Positions 17,836 through 27,022 of a stretch of 64,000 bases of DNA are shown here, piece after piece. The position numbers and the translations under genes were made by a program. The DNA is from Paenibacillus graminis. GTDB taxonomy: Bacteria > Bacillota > Bacilli > Paenibacillales > Paenibacillaceae. The stretch covers positions 4,588,001 through 4,652,000 of the forward strand of contig NZ_CP009287.1 of assembly GCF_000758705.1 (NCBI RefSeq), given 5' to 3'. Within the stretch, counting starts at the first letter, position 1; every line of letters begins with the position of its first letter. The notes below the pieces were generated by a model, which was not told the origin of the DNA, searched no databases, and saw only the letters and a list, made by a program, of their open reading frames with translations.

Positions 17836-18477
17836 TTATAAAAGCGAAACCAGCTGATATCCAAATTGCAGCTTCCCGCCTCTCCTGCGGCAGACCTCCA
17901 AATTCAAACTGGGTTCAGGGAGCAGGGGATCATGCTGTAAAGAGAGGCTAAAAAGCTCCTGGGCTTCAGGGTACCGCTCCTGGGAGGCTCTAATACAGCC
18001 CAGCGCATTGTAAATCATGGCCTTCAGCTTCTTCTCGCGGATCAGGGCCAGCATGTGATGCAGATGCCCCCAGGAGACGTCCAGCTCCCCTTCCTGCAGA
18101 TAGGCCATGGCCAAATACAGGCGTGCTGCCAGACTGTCCGGATAACGGGTGATAACATCCTTGAACTGCTCGATGCATTTGCGGTACATCAGCAGCTTGT
18201 AGTAGCCCTGGCCACGGACAAAAGAGTCCATTGCCAGCTCGGGAGCCTCAACCTGTGGCATTTCTTCCTCCGAAGCAGGCGAAAAATCCGCATTTTGGCG
18301 GAAATCACTCAGCTTCTCGGCAAAAGCCAGCCACTCATCCATCACTTCATCGCTAAGCCTGTGCAGCATGTTGTACTTGCATAAAAGTTCATTCCGGCGG
18401 GCGCCCTCCGCAGTTGGGAAGTCGGCGGCGATTTCCTGAAGCATCTTGTTCATCTCAGCAAATAAATGTTGAAACAC
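17836..18477 (-). CDS. TPR-repeat protein of unknown function
   Basis: The C-terminal two thirds reads as tetratricopeptide helices, including FVRGQGYYKLLMYRKCIEQ, RYPDSLAARLYLAMAYLQEG and MIYNALGCIRASQERYPEAQ, which usually serve protein-protein contacts. I place the start at GTG 18477, 8 bases after AGGGTGGG. The alternative is ATG 18453. There is no signal peptide or membrane segment. It sits between panD and dinG, where Bacillus has no such gene. The partner is unknown. Confidence 0.75.
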   Translation of the reverse strand: MFQHLFAEMNKMLQEIAADFPTAEGARRNELLCKYNMLHRLSDEVMDEWLAFAEKLSDFRQNADFSPASEEEMPQVEAPELAMDSFVRGQGYYKLLMYRKCIEQFKDVITRYPDSLAARLYLAMAYLQEGELDVSWGHLHHMLALIREKKLKAMIYNALGCIRASQERYPEAQELFSLSLQHDPLLPEPSLNLEVCRRRGGKLQFGYQLVSLL

Positions 18478-18584
18478 GGGACATCCCACCCTTACTGAAA
18501 ATGAAATCAGCTTAAGCTTGCCTGCCTTCATTTTTCACAAGTACGGGTCTCTTCATCCCTGCCATTCATTGCTGGGATTTAGCT

Positions 18585-18956
18585 TCAGGCAATTGTGGCA
18601 TGCAGCTCATGGTCCGCCAGCTTGACCGGTTTGTTATCTGCGTCCACGAATACAACCGTTGGCTTATGGGCAGCCAGCTCTTCGGAGGACATCATGGCGT
18701 AGGAGATGATAATCACAGTATCCCCGGGCTGAACCAGCCGGGCGGCAGCACCGTTCAGGCAGATGACGCCGCTGCCGCGCGGTCCGGGAATGACATAGGT
18801 TTCGAGACGGGAACCGTTATTGTTGTCGACTATCTGCACTTTTTCATTTTCCAGCAGGTCAGCGGCTTCCATCAGATCCTCATCAATGGTAATGCTGCCC
18901 ACGTAATTCAGGTTGGCTTCCGTTACGGTGGCACGGTGGATTTTGGATTTCATCAT
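18585..18956 (-). CDS. panD: Aspartate 1-decarboxylase
   Basis: PanD decarboxylates aspartate to beta-alanine for pantothenate. The proenzyme is self-cleaved between Gly24 and Ser25; the site is visible as [14 protein letters not shown], and the new N-terminal serine becomes the pyruvoyl cofactor. [15 protein letters not shown] and [12 protein letters not shown] are family motifs. I chose ATG 18956 (MMKSKIHRA), five bases after the panC stop, giving 123-124 aa; ATG 18953 is equally possible. It is the third gene of panBCD. Confidence 0.95.
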   Translation of the reverse strand: MMKSKIHRATVTEANLNYVGSITIDEDLMEAADLLENEKVQIVDNNNGSRLETYVIPGPRGSGVICLNGAAARLVQPGDTVIIISYAMMSSEELAAHKPTVVFVDADNKPVKLADHELHATIA

Positions 18957-18960
18957 ATGT

Positions 18961-19851
18961 CTAAACAAGGGCGTGTACCTCCTTGGGAATAAAAACATTA
19001 TTGTCGATCAGCCGGGTTCTGCCAAATTTCACAGCCAGCGCCATGATCACTTCTCCCTCTGCATCGCTCAGCAGGGACCCGCCTTCCAAAGTTTCCAGGT
19101 CTGGAAAAGAGAGAATTTCCACATAATCGATGACTGCGAGCGGCGAAGATGAAATAACGGATTCCAGCAGCTTGCGCGCTTCTTCCACCGTTCTCACAGT
19201 CCCTTCTTCAATCGCTTTGCGGGTTTCGCGAAGGGAGCGGGACAGCACAAGTGCTTGGGTGCGCTCTTCACCGCTAAGGTATACATTCCGCGAGCTTAAC
19301 GCCAGTCCATCCCCTTCCCGGACAATCGGACAAGCGATAATTTCCACATTTATGTTAAGATCGGACACCATCCGGCGCAATACGGCTACCTGCTGGGCAT
19401 CCTTCAAACCGAAGAAAGCATAATCCGGCTGTACCATATTGAACAGCTTGCTGACAACCGTAGTCACGCCGTCAAAATGTCCGGGGCGGGAAGCTCCGCA
19501 CAGCTGTGTGGTCAGCGAGTCCACGCTAACCTTGGTGCGAATGGGCTCAGGGTACATCTCTTCAACGCCGGGAATAAAAACAATATCTGCCCCTTCACGC
19601 TCCGCCAGCTCCAGATCCCGGCGCTCGTCGCGCGGATAGGACGAGAAATCCTCGTTCGGTCCGAATTGCAGCGGATTGACAAAAATGCTCATCACAACGG
19701 TGTTGGCCATTTCTCCCGCTTTGCGGATCAGGCTGGCATGCCCTTCATGAAGATAGCCCATGGTGGGCACAAAACCGACCGGGGTATGTCCCCCCATCCG
19801 CATATAATCCAGCGCTTCGCGCAACTCCAGAACCGTTCTGACTACTCTCAT
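18961..19851 (-). CDS. panC: Pantoate-beta-alanine ligase (pantothenate synthetase)
   Basis: PanC joins pantoate and beta-alanine with ATP. The nucleotidyltransferase signature [15 protein letters not shown] (HEGH near residue 35) and [18 protein letters not shown] are present, and [12 protein letters not shown] supplies the KMSKS-like region. The start ATG 19851 ([10 protein letters not shown]) has AAAGGAGAG upstream and is one base after the panB stop. This gives 296 aa. The longer frame would read through the end of panB. Confidence 0.96.
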   Translation of the reverse strand: MRVVRTVLELREALDYMRMGGHTPVGFVPTMGYLHEGHASLIRKAGEMANTVVMSIFVNPLQFGPNEDFSSYPRDERRDLELAEREGADIVFIPGVEEMYPEPIRTKVSVDSLTTQLCGASRPGHFDGVTTVVSKLFNMVQPDYAFFGLKDAQQVAVLRRMVSDLNINVEIIACPIVREGDGLALSSRNVYLSGEERTQALVLSRSLRETRKAIEEGTVRTVEEARKLLESVISSSPLAVIDYVEILSFPDLETLEGGSLLSDAEGEVIMALAVKFGRTRLIDNNVFIPKEVHALV

Positions 19852-19852
19852 C

Positions 19853-20719
19853 TTATTCCTCTCCTTTTCCGGCCGCGCCGTATAACGAATCCAGCACATG
19901 CTCATCTGCATTAAAAACATGACTCTCCGCCGGGAAGGAACGCTCCTTCACTTCCTGGACATAGCTGCTGATCCCCTCCCGGATTAGCGTGCCCACATCG
20001 GCATAGGTTTTGACAAACCGTTTATCCCGGTAAGGGGAAGCATACCGCAGCAAATCATGGAAGACCAGCACCTGGCCATCGCAATAACGGCCTGCGCCGA
20101 TCCCTATGGTCGGTATGCTGACAGCCTTGGAGATGGCTTCCGCGACTTCCTCGGTCACCAGTTCCAGTACAATTCCGAACACCCCGGCAGCTTCGAGAGC
20201 CTTCGCTTCATCCATCAGCCGCTGCGCATCCTTGGCATCTTTCCCTTGAATGCGGTAGCCGCCGATCATATTGACCGACTGCGGAGTGAGGCCGATATGG
20301 CCAAGAACAGGAACCCCGGCAGACACAACAGCAGATACCGTGCTGCAAATTTCCACTCCGCCTTCCATTTTGACGGCATGTGCCCGTCCTTCCTGCATCA
20401 GTCTGCGCACACTGCGCAGAGTTTCGTCAATACCGCCATGGTAAGTCATAAAAGGCATATCGGCCACGATAAACGTATTCCGGGCTCCTCGGGTGACGGA
20501 GCGCGTGTGGTAAACCATATCTTCTATGGTTACCGGCAGCGTTGTATCATAGCCGAGCACTACATTCCCCAGCGAATCACCGACCAGAATCAGGTCGATC
20601 CCCGCTTCCTCAGCCAGCAGCGCCGAAGGATAATCATAAGCCGTCAGCATGCTCAGCGGCACGCCGTCCGCTTTCATTTTTTTCATTTTCACAATATTCA
20701 ATGCATGTTTGTCAGCCAT
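19853..20719 (-). CDS. panB: 3-methyl-2-oxobutanoate hydroxymethyltransferase
   Basis: PanB adds a one-carbon unit from methylene-tetrahydrofolate to ketoisovalerate, the first committed step of pantothenate synthesis. Conserved segments are PLSMLTAYDYPSALLAEEAG, LVGDSLGNVVLGYDTTLPVT, VKMEGG, GHIGLTPQSVNMIGGYRIQG and PTIGIGAGRYCDGQVLVFHD. Length 288 aa is normal. It leads the panBCD operon and has its own long leader with promoter and terminator, so its expression is probably attenuated. Confidence 0.97.
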   Translation of the reverse strand: MADKHALNIVKMKKMKADGVPLSMLTAYDYPSALLAEEAGIDLILVGDSLGNVVLGYDTTLPVTIEDMVYHTRSVTRGARNTFIVADMPFMTYHGGIDETLRSVRRLMQEGRAHAVKMEGGVEICSTVSAVVSAGVPVLGHIGLTPQSVNMIGGYRIQGKDAKDAQRLMDEAKALEAAGVFGIVLELVTEEVAEAISKAVSIPTIGIGAGRYCDGQVLVFHDLLRYASPYRDKRFVKTYADVGTLIREGISSYVQEVKERSFPAESHVFNADEHVLDSLYGAAGKGEE

Positions 20720-20974
20720 AGGCTCTATTCCCCTTTTCGCAGTTAATTACGCATAGACGCGCAAACAAAAAAACCTTTTAGCATAGTCCGCTAAAAAGGT
20801 CCGAAGGGCAAAAAAGAGTCACTCGCGATCGTCCCTTCTGTCTCGGTCCTTACGGCTCAGAGCAGAATCCAACGTAACCGTGAAATACAGTTAAGAAGGT
20901 GAATCCAAAAGCAAATTCCTGATAAAAGGTTTCTTCCCGAGTACAGCTCGGGTACCGATGCTGTCTCTGCCCTT
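20720..20974 (-). promoter_or_regulatory. Structured leader RNA with terminator/antiterminator before panB
   Basis: On the minus strand a closing stem joins GGGCAGAGACAGCATC (complement of 20957-20972) with GGATTCTGCTCTGAGCC (complement of 20854-20870), enclosing hairpins at 20936-20952 (CCCGAG/CTCGGG) and 20875-20893. A terminator hairpin with a T run follows (complement of 20773-20800). AAGGACCGA (complement of 20843-20851) can instead pair with the 5' side of that terminator (20796-20804), giving two exclusive folds. No T-box, SAM, lysine or guanidine signature is visible. It may belong to the pan RNA motif known from panB leaders, but I could not confirm this. Confidence 0.7.
20766..20800 (-). 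terminator. Leader terminator in front of panB
   Basis: On the minus strand ACCTTTTTAGC pairs with GCTAAAAGGT and is followed by TTTTTTTG. It lies about 50 bases before the panB start, so it must be read through for expression. Confidence 0.85.
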
Positions 20975-21002
20975 ATTATAACAAAATCTGCAAGTATGTA
21001 CA
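20975..21002 (-). promoter_or_regulatory. Candidate panB promoter
   Basis: On the minus strand TATAAT (complement of 20975-20980) lies 16 bases after TGTACA (20997-21002), a weak -35. Transcription would start at about 20968, right at the closing stem of the leader. It lies immediately after the birA terminator. Confidence 0.55.
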
Positions 21003-21003
21003 C

Positions 21004-21037
21004 AAAAAAAGATGACAAGGGATGGAACCTTGTCATC
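21004..21037 (-). terminator. Terminator of the bshA-cca-birA unit
   Basis: On the minus strand GATGACAAGG and CCTTGTCATC form a hairpin followed by TTTTTTTG, directly after the birA stop codon. Confidence 0.9.
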
Positions 21038-21835
21038 CTAGATCATTTCTATCTCTCCGGAGAGCACTCTGATAACGCTTCCCGTGCCGTCCTTAAGCAG
21101 CAGACCTCCATTATCATCCAGCCCCACAGCGGTAGCCTCACAGCGTCCCTGCGGGGTATTGAAGCCTACCTGGCGCCCCAGTGTAACTGACATGGATTCC
21201 CACAGTTCACGGATCGGCGCAAATCCTTGTTCCATATATACCAGATATAAGTACTCCAGCTCGGTCAGGACAGCCGCTGTAAGTGCTGAACGGTCTACAG
21301 GAATCCCGCCTCCTTCGATCAGCAGCGAGGTGCCGATGCCCTGCAAATCCGGCGGGTAATCTTCTTCCGTCAGATTGGCTGCAATCCCAATACCGGCAAT
21401 TGCATAATGAAGCCTGCCTTCACGCAGGGAGGATTCCAGCAGAATGCCGCATACTTTGCGTCCGCCTGCCAGCAGGTCATTCGGCCACTTGATCCCTGCC
21501 TGGACACCCGTGACCTCCCGGATGGCTAAGCAGACAGCAACCCCGGCCAGCAGGGTTAGCTGCGGCGTCAATGACAACGGAAGCTCCGGGCGCAGCACCA
21601 CGCTCATCCAGATGCCTTTGCCGCGCGGAGAATGCCATTTCCGGCCCATCCGGCCCCTTCCGCCGGTCTGTTCTTCCGCCCGGACGGTGGTGCCTTGGGG
21701 AGCGCCGCTTTCAGCAAGCTTTTTGGCCTCTTCCTGCGTGGACACCACAGCTTCCAACAATCGCACACGGTCCACCCAGCCGGGTATAAAAGTATCCCGC
21801 CCCCCGGCCAGCCGGAGCCTTTCATTACGGTTCAT
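21038..21835 (-). CDS. birA: Biotin-[acetyl-CoA-carboxylase] ligase, without DNA-binding domain
   Basis: BirA activates biotin to biotinyl-AMP and attaches it to the carboxylase carrier protein. The catalytic core shows VVSTQEEAKKLAE, QTGGRGRMGRKWHSPRGKGIWMS (biotin/AMP loop GRGRMG), GIKWPNDLLAGGRKVCGILLE and the C-terminal SH3-like domain. The start ATG 21835 (MNRNERLRL) follows AAAGGATGG and overlaps cca by 11 bases, giving 265 aa. Bacillus BirA is about 325 aa with an N-terminal helix-turn-helix that represses the biotin operon. Here that part is absent, and the in-frame upstream sequence does not resemble it. The enzyme is therefore probably ligase only. Confidence 0.93.
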   Translation of the reverse strand: MNRNERLRLAGGRDTFIPGWVDRVRLLEAVVSTQEEAKKLAESGAPQGTTVRAEEQTGGRGRMGRKWHSPRGKGIWMSVVLRPELPLSLTPQLTLLAGVAVCLAIREVTGVQAGIKWPNDLLAGGRKVCGILLESSLREGRLHYAIAGIGIAANLTEEDYPPDLQGIGTSLLIEGGGIPVDRSALTAAVLTELEYLYLVYMEQGFAPIRELWESMSVTLGRQVGFNTPQGRCEATAVGLDDNGGLLLKDGTGSVIRVLSGEIEMI

Positions 21836-23192
21836 TCCGATCCATCCTTTTTGCTTCCTGCAGCAGTAATTGAGTGTCATTGGGAACGTCTCCCGCTGCT
21901 GCAGCCAGTAACAGCTGCTGCAGCCGCTCGCCCAGCCACGGGCCTGGACGCTTCTGCAGCGCCCTGGCCAGCTCATGCCCCGTCACGGCAAGCTCCGCCA
22001 GTGTGTGCAGCGGCATCTCCGCGGTCCAGGACCGCAAAGCAGCGATGTCCGGCGCATTAAGCCGCTGTGCGGCGGGGGCGCCTGCTTCCGGCGCTCCCAG
22101 TGCAGGCGCAGGCGGCTGCGCAACGCCTGCCGGGCAAGGCGACGCTGCTTGCGGCAGCGCCGCAAGCAGCGTCAGCCACCCTTCGGCGGCTGACTGGCCA
22201 CAGGCCAGCACGGCGGCGATCCAGCGCCGCCGCAGGGCCTCCGTACCGCCAGGGGAACCTGGCGGCACCTCCGCAAGCGCCGCGTCCCATGCATCGCGGA
22301 CGCGCAGCACCCCGGCGACGGCGCTGCGCGTCGCCCCCGGGAACGTCCATGCCCGCAGCAGCTCGCCGGACTCGGAGGCCGGCTGCTTCAGGGCATGCAG
22401 CAGGAGCGCCCACCGCAGGTGGGCGTCCTGCAGGTCCCCGATCCCGGCTGTCAGGGCGGCGGCTGCCGCCATGTCGCTGCCGGTCCAGGGGAACGGCGCC
22501 TTGCCGCGCGGCAGCAGCCCGCTGCGCGCCAGGAGACCGAGGCCGCGCTGCGGGTGCGGGCCGAGAACGATGCGTTCAAGCTCCGCGCGAACGCGTTCTA
22601 CGGCAATATGCGCCAGCTTGTCCCGCTGGCGCAGCAATCCCCGCCAAGTATTCTTGGCGATGCTGAAATCGAGAACCGACGCAAAGCGCACACAGCGCAG
22701 CATGCGCAGCGCATCCTCCTCGAAACGGGCCTCGGCATCGCCCACACAGCGGATCAGCCGGCGCTCGGAATCCTCTTGTCCGCCATAGGGATCAACGACA
22801 ATCCCATCCAACCCGCGGCACATCGCATTGATCGTGAAATCACGGCGGCGGAGATCCTCCTTAACATCACTTACAAATAAGACATGCTCCGGACGGCGGT
22901 GGTCAGCATAACCGCTCTCCGTCCGGTACGTCGTCACTTCAAAACTCCAGCCATCCTGAAGAACAGTGATGGTGCCATGCGCAAGTCCGGTGGGAACACA
23001 GCGCGGAAAAATACCCATGACCTCTTCAGGCCGCGCCGAAGTCGTCAGGTCCATATCATGCACCGGCCGGCCAAGCAGCTCATCGCGGACGCAGCCTCCT
23101 ACAAAATAAGCCTCATGTCCTTGCTCCAGTAGACCTGCTAATACCAGGTTACCCGCTGCAACCATTCCGGAAGGGGCCATTGTCCAGTCCAT
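21825..23192 (-). CDS. cca: CCA-adding tRNA nucleotidyltransferase
   Basis: Cca adds or repairs the 3' CCA of tRNAs. The nucleotidyltransferase head has AYFVGGCVRDELLGRPVHDMDL (catalytic DxD) and RRRDFTINAMCRGLDG. The neck RNA-binding domain has RFEEDALRMLRCVRFASVLDF. Length is 455 aa, slightly long. The C-terminal half (encoded at about 22040-22650) is unusually alanine-, arginine- and proline-rich and much higher in GC than its neighbours, although the reading frame stays intact. It lies 14 bases after bshA and overlaps birA, as in the Bacillus operon. Confidence 0.94.
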   Translation of the reverse strand: MDWTMAPSGMVAAGNLVLAGLLEQGHEAYFVGGCVRDELLGRPVHDMDLTTSARPEEVMGIFPRCVPTGLAHGTITVLQDGWSFEVTTYRTESGYADHRRPEHVLFVSDVKEDLRRRDFTINAMCRGLDGIVVDPYGGQEDSERRLIRCVGDAEARFEEDALRMLRCVRFASVLDFSIAKNTWRGLLRQRDKLAHIAVERVRAELERIVLGPHPQRGLGLLARSGLLPRGKAPFPWTGSDMAAAAALTAGIGDLQDAHLRWALLLHALKQPASESGELLRAWTFPGATRSAVAGVLRVRDAWDAALAEVPPGSPGGTEALRRRWIAAVLACGQSAAEGWLTLLAALPQAASPCPAGVAQPPAPALGAPEAGAPAAQRLNAPDIAALRSWTAEMPLHTLAELAVTGHELARALQKRPGPWLGERLQQLLLAAAAGDVPNDTQLLLQEAKRMDRNEP

Positions 23193-23206
23193 ATTTCAAG
23201 CACTCC

Positions 23207-24364
23207 CTACCTCTGGATTGTATCCAGACCATGCACCTTGCATCCAAGCACCCGGTAATAGATATCTTCATATTGATTGGTGATCACATCTCTGCTGAAA
23301 TCATTACAGGAACGTTTCAGGCACGCTTGTCTGAACTGCTCCTCCATCAGGGGATCAGACAACAGCTTGACAGCATACTTCGCCATTGTAGCCGTATCCC
23401 CAATCGGGGCCAGAAATCCGGTTTTGCCATGTTGAATCAGTTCAGGAATGCCTCCGGCCTCCGAACCGATGGTTGGAACCCCGCAAGCCATCGCTTCCAG
23501 AGCCACCAGACCAAAGCTTTCCTTCTCCGAAGGCAGCAGCAGCAGATCCGCCAAGGAAATCACCTGGGCAATCTCATCCTGCTTGCCGAGGAACCGAACC
23601 TTGTCCTCAAGCCCCATTTCACAGATCTTTGCCTGGATTTTGGGCAGTTCCGGCCCTTCCCCCACCAGCAGCAGCCGTGAAGGAAGCTCCTGGCTTACTT
23701 TTGCAAAAATATCGACCACATCCGATACCCGTTTAACCGGCCGGAAGTTGCTGATATGCATTAGAATTTTCTCATGGGGTTCCGCGAAATCCCCGCGCAG
23801 ATCGGTCACATCCCGGGGATAATACACACGTTTGTCGACAAAATTATAAGTGAGGTCAATTTCCCGGGTGATATCCAGCACCTTGCGCGTCTCCTTGATG
23901 AGATCCTGCGAAACCGCTGTCACCGCATCGCTTTCGTTGATGCCGAGCCGGATCAGGTCCTTCAGCGACTCATCCTGCCCAAGCACCGTAATGTCGGTCC
24001 CGTGCAGGGTAGTCACCACCTTGATATCATTGCCCAGCATTTGTTTGGCGAGATAAGCGCATACTGCATGCGGGACTGCATAATGGACATGGAACAGGTC
24101 CAAGCCCACCATTTTGGCTACTTGGGCCATTTTGGTCGCCAGTGCCAGATCATAAGGCGGGTAACGGAAGACGTAATAATCGTTAACCTCAACTTCATGA
24201 TAAAAAATGTTCTTCTGAAACGTTCCCAAACGGAACGGGATACTATGTGTAATAAAATGGACTTCATGGCCCTTCTCGGCCAAAAGCTTGCCCAGTTCCG
24301 TCGCCACCACACCCGAGCCGCCAAGAGACGGATAACAGGTGATGCCTATTTTTAAACGGTCCAT
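23207..24364 (-). CDS. bshA: N-acetyl-alpha-D-glucosaminyl L-malate synthase
   Basis: BshA is the GT4-family glycosyltransferase that makes GlcNAc-malate from UDP-GlcNAc and malate, the first step of bacillithiol. It shows ITCYPSLGGSGVVATELGKLLAEKGHEVHF at the N-terminal Rossmann fold (start at residue 8). HVHYAVPHAVCAYL, TTLHGTDITVLGQD and the C-terminal EKESFGLVALEAMACGVPT donor-site motif follow. Length is 385 aa. It is in the same direction as bshB1, 90 bases downstream of it, and followed by cca-birA. Confidence 0.95.
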   Translation of the reverse strand: MDRLKIGITCYPSLGGSGVVATELGKLLAEKGHEVHFITHSIPFRLGTFQKNIFYHEVEVNDYYVFRYPPYDLALATKMAQVAKMVGLDLFHVHYAVPHAVCAYLAKQMLGNDIKVVTTLHGTDITVLGQDESLKDLIRLGINESDAVTAVSQDLIKETRKVLDITREIDLTYNFVDKRVYYPRDVTDLRGDFAEPHEKILMHISNFRPVKRVSDVVDIFAKVSQELPSRLLLVGEGPELPKIQAKICEMGLEDKVRFLGKQDEIAQVISLADLLLLPSEKESFGLVALEAMACGVPTIGSEAGGIPELIQHGKTGFLAPIGDTATMAKYAVKLLSDPLMEEQFRQACLKRSCNDFSRDVITNQYEDIYYRVLGCKVHGLDTIQR

Positions 24365-24454
24365 TGCCCCGTCCCCTTTACAAGACTTAAGTTCATTACT
24401 GAGTGTAATGATATGAATTTATTATAGTGGATTATGACCATTTAATAAAGTTTA

Positions 24455-25171
24455 TTAAGCTTGAGCCTGCTTATGCGGTGTGTTGAACAGCTCTACGGTG
24501 TGAGGCACTTTGCTCGCAAAGCCTTCAGCGTAAGGAATAAGCCGCCGCTGTCCAAGCAGCATATCTCTGGAGCGGACACGTTCGATATATCCTTCATTTA
24601 AAGGAGTGGATACTACGTCCTCCCCCGGGCTTTTCTCAAATTGGGAACGGTAGCAGGACAGCGCCTGCTCTTTAAGGCTGTATTGCCCGGTCACATCCAC
24701 AATAAGGTCAGTACGCCCCAAATCATTAATGAAATAAAAGTACAGCTGTGGCGCAGGAACAGCGGGCTTGTCCGGCATATACTTGCGCAGCTTGGCATTA
24801 AAAACCGCTTCTTCCACCAGCTTGCTGCAGGCAATATGATCCGGATGCCGGTCTTCCCAATAAGGGGCAAATACGATATCTGGAGCGAACTTGCGGATTT
24901 CCAGCGTCACTGCCGCCAGATGTTCCTCTGTCATATATAATCCCCGGTCCGGCAATCCCAGATTCGTACGAATGGAAACGCCGAGCAGATCGGCCGCCTG
25001 CTGAGCCTCCATTTTACGGCGCTCCACGGTTCCGTTCGAAGACATTTCCGCTGCGGTCAAATCACACAAGCCGACCTTGAATCCTGCAGCCGTATGTTTG
25101 GCAATGGTTCCGGCCATGCCGATTTCCGCATCGTCAGCATGCGCACCGAATACAAGAATATCCAGCTTCAT
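24455..25171 (-). CDS. bshB1: Bacillithiol biosynthesis deacetylase BshB1
   Basis: This LmbE-type zinc deacetylase converts GlcNAc-malate to GlcN-malate. The metal motif appears as [14 protein letters not shown] (AHADD in place of the usual AHPDD), with the second site [14 protein letters not shown]. Length is 238 aa. Its start overlaps the mgsA stop by 4 bases, so it belongs to the dapB-mgsA-bshB1 unit. bshC is not in the window. Confidence 0.94.
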   Translation of the reverse strand: MKLDILVFGAHADDAEIGMAGTIAKHTAAGFKVGLCDLTAAEMSSNGTVERRKMEAQQAADLLGVSIRTNLGLPDRGLYMTEEHLAAVTLEIRKFAPDIVFAPYWEDRHPDHIACSKLVEEAVFNAKLRKYMPDKPAVPAPQLYFYFINDLGRTDLIVDVTGQYSLKEQALSCYRSQFEKSPGEDVVSTPLNEGYIERVRSRDMLLGQRRLIPYAEGFASKVPHTVELFNTPHKQAQA

Positions 25172-25590
25172 TCATCCACACCCGGCTTATACTTATGTAC
25201 AAGCTCACGCCAGGCGAAGTCGCCGCGGTCGATGGCTTTGACCAGAATCTCGGCTGTGGCAATATTCGTTGCCACCGGGATCCCGTACACGTCACAAAGA
25301 CGAAGCAATGCTGTAATATCCGGTTCATGCGGCTGTGCCATGAGCGGGTCACGCAGAAAAATAATCAGATCCAGCTCGTCCGTCGCCACCATAGAGCCGA
25401 TCTGCTGATCGCCGCCAAGCGGCCCGGACATGTAGCGGTGGATAGAGAGATTTGTCACTTCCATAATACGCTGGCCCGTAGTTCCGGTTGAATACAGCTG
25501 GTGTCCGACAAATACATGCTCATAGGCAGTCACAAAATTAACCATTTCATCTTTTTTCCGGTCATGCGCGATAAATGCGATTTTCAACAT
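25168..25590 (-). CDS. mgsA: Methylglyoxal synthase
   Basis: MgsA converts dihydroxyacetone phosphate to methylglyoxal and phosphate, a bypass used under phosphate or sugar stress. Signature segments are [31 protein letters not shown] and [29 protein letters not shown]. Length 140 aa is normal. It is close behind dapB (15 bases) and coupled to bshB1. That is fitting because bacillithiol detoxifies methylglyoxal. Confidence 0.96.
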   Translation of the reverse strand: MLKIAFIAHDRKKDEMVNFVTAYEHVFVGHQLYSTGTTGQRIMEVTNLSIHRYMSGPLGGDQQIGSMVATDELDLIIFLRDPLMAQPHEPDITALLRLCDVYGIPVATNIATAEILVKAIDRGDFAWRELVHKYKPGVDE

Positions 25591-25605
25591 GGTGTTCTCC
25601 CCCGT

Positions 25606-26409
25606 CTATTCAATAAAATGCTCAAAACCATAAATCAATCCGGTGTAGCCCATCACCTTCTGGATTCCCATTTTGACACCGGGCATGTAGCCTGCCCGCT
25701 CATAGGAATCATGACGGATTTTTAGGGATTGCCCATATCCGCCAAAAACCACTTCTTCCTGGGCAAAAACACCCGGAAGCCGGACGCTGTGAATGCGGAA
25801 CCCGTTATAGTAGCCTCCGCGCGCACCCTCAATCACTTCCTCTTCCTTCGGATTGCCTTGCCGCAGTTCCTGCCTTGCCTCCGAAATCATCTCTGCCGTT
25901 TTAATTGCCGTACCTGAAGGAGCATCCAGCTTCTGGTCCCCATGGTATTCGATAATTTCCAGATGCGGAAAATATTTCGCAGCCTGGGCTGCAAACTTCA
26001 TCATCAGAATCGCTCCGATCGAGAAGTTGGGGGCAATGAGCCCTCCAATCCCCCGGTCCTGGCATTGCTTGTCCAACTCAGTAATCTGCTCCGGAGAGAA
26101 CCCGGTAGTACCGATTACCGGACGCACTCCATATTTTATGGCAAGCAGTGTATTGGGGTAGGCCGACTGCGGGGTGGTAAAATCCACGAGAACCTCTCCG
26201 CCGCTCTCTGCCAGGGCAGTTTCCAAATCAGATACAACCACAATGCCGCTCTCTTCCAATCCAACCAGACGGCCGGCATCACTGCCGCTTGACGAACGGT
26301 CTACAGCAGCTGTCAGCTCCAGTTCTTCATCCTGCAGTACCAGCTTCACAACTTCTTTGCCCATTCTGCCTCCTGCACCGGAGACGATAACTCTGATCTT
26401 GGCCTTCAC
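25606..26409 (-). CDS. dapB: 4-hydroxy-tetrahydrodipicolinate reductase
   Basis: DapB reduces hydroxytetrahydrodipicolinate with NAD(P)H in lysine and diaminopimelate synthesis. It also feeds the dipicolinate branch needed for spores. The nucleotide site is VIVSGAGGRMGKEVVKLV, and the catalytic signature is EIIEYHGDQKLDAPSGTAIKTAE. Length is 267 aa. It heads the group dapB-mgsA-bshB1. Confidence 0.96.
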   Translation of the reverse strand: MKAKIRVIVSGAGGRMGKEVVKLVLQDEELELTAAVDRSSSGSDAGRLVGLEESGIVVVSDLETALAESGGEVLVDFTTPQSAYPNTLLAIKYGVRPVIGTTGFSPEQITELDKQCQDRGIGGLIAPNFSIGAILMMKFAAQAAKYFPHLEIIEYHGDQKLDAPSGTAIKTAEMISEARQELRQGNPKEEEVIEGARGGYYNGFRIHSVRLPGVFAQEEVVFGGYGQSLKIRHDSYERAGYMPGVKMGIQKVMGYTGLIYGFEHFIE

Positions 26410-26441
26410 CCTTATTCCTCCTCGCTTTTACTGGTTCCAAA

Positions 26442-26963
26442 TTACTGAATGTATTTTTGCAACGATTTCTGAAGGTCCTTCATAAGCTCCCGCAGCCCGG
26501 TATCATCAGGATGCAGGGACATCACTTCTTTTAGCGCGGCCATTGCCTGCACATGCTCATTAATCCGGCTGTATGCGATGGCAAGCCAAACATAGGCATC
26601 CCCGTACAAGGGGTCTAGAGCTATTGCTTCCTTCAATAAAGTAACCGGATGATACGGGTTATGGGCACCCGTAACTTCATCCTCCAGGAGCTTTTTGGCC
26701 TCCTGCACCAACTGCAGGGCCCGCAAATGCTGCAGGTGGAGCTGATACTCCGGTTTCCCTCCATCCAGCTTCACTGCTGCCCGGGCATGATCCAGCGCTT
26801 TAACCAGCATGCCGCTTCGGGCATACGTTATCGAGCAGCGGTACCTTACCTCGGCATCGTCCGGACTGGCCGCTATTGCTTTTTCGAACAACGTGATTGC
26901 CTCGGCGAAGTCACTGCGGAGTATAGAGCGGTATGCCGCTTTGACATAGTCGTTATGATTCAT
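26442..26963 (-). CDS. TPR-repeat protein of unknown function
   Basis: The protein is almost entirely helical tetratricopeptide repeats (AYRSILRSDFAEAITLFEKA, SITYARSGMLVKALDHARAA, AYVWLAIAYSRINEHVQAM), with no membrane segment. A comparable TPR gene is not found at this point in Bacillus. It sits between the MazG-like gene and dapB in the same direction and is probably co-transcribed. No function can be assigned. Confidence 0.8.
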   Translation of the reverse strand: MNHNDYVKAAYRSILRSDFAEAITLFEKAIAASPDDAEVRYRCSITYARSGMLVKALDHARAAVKLDGGKPEYQLHLQHLRALQLVQEAKKLLEDEVTGAHNPYHPVTLLKEAIALDPLYGDAYVWLAIAYSRINEHVQAMAALKEVMSLHPDDTGLRELMKDLQKSLQKYIQ

Positions 26964-27022
26964 TTGCCCACCATCCTCACGGCTAAATCCCGTTCGTTTG
27001 GTACAGCATATGTTATAGAAAC

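Noticed and set aside
21874..22788. Long open frames (up to 304 codons) opposite cca
   Set aside because: They are by-products of the high GC of this part; Cca on the minus strand has clear family motifs.
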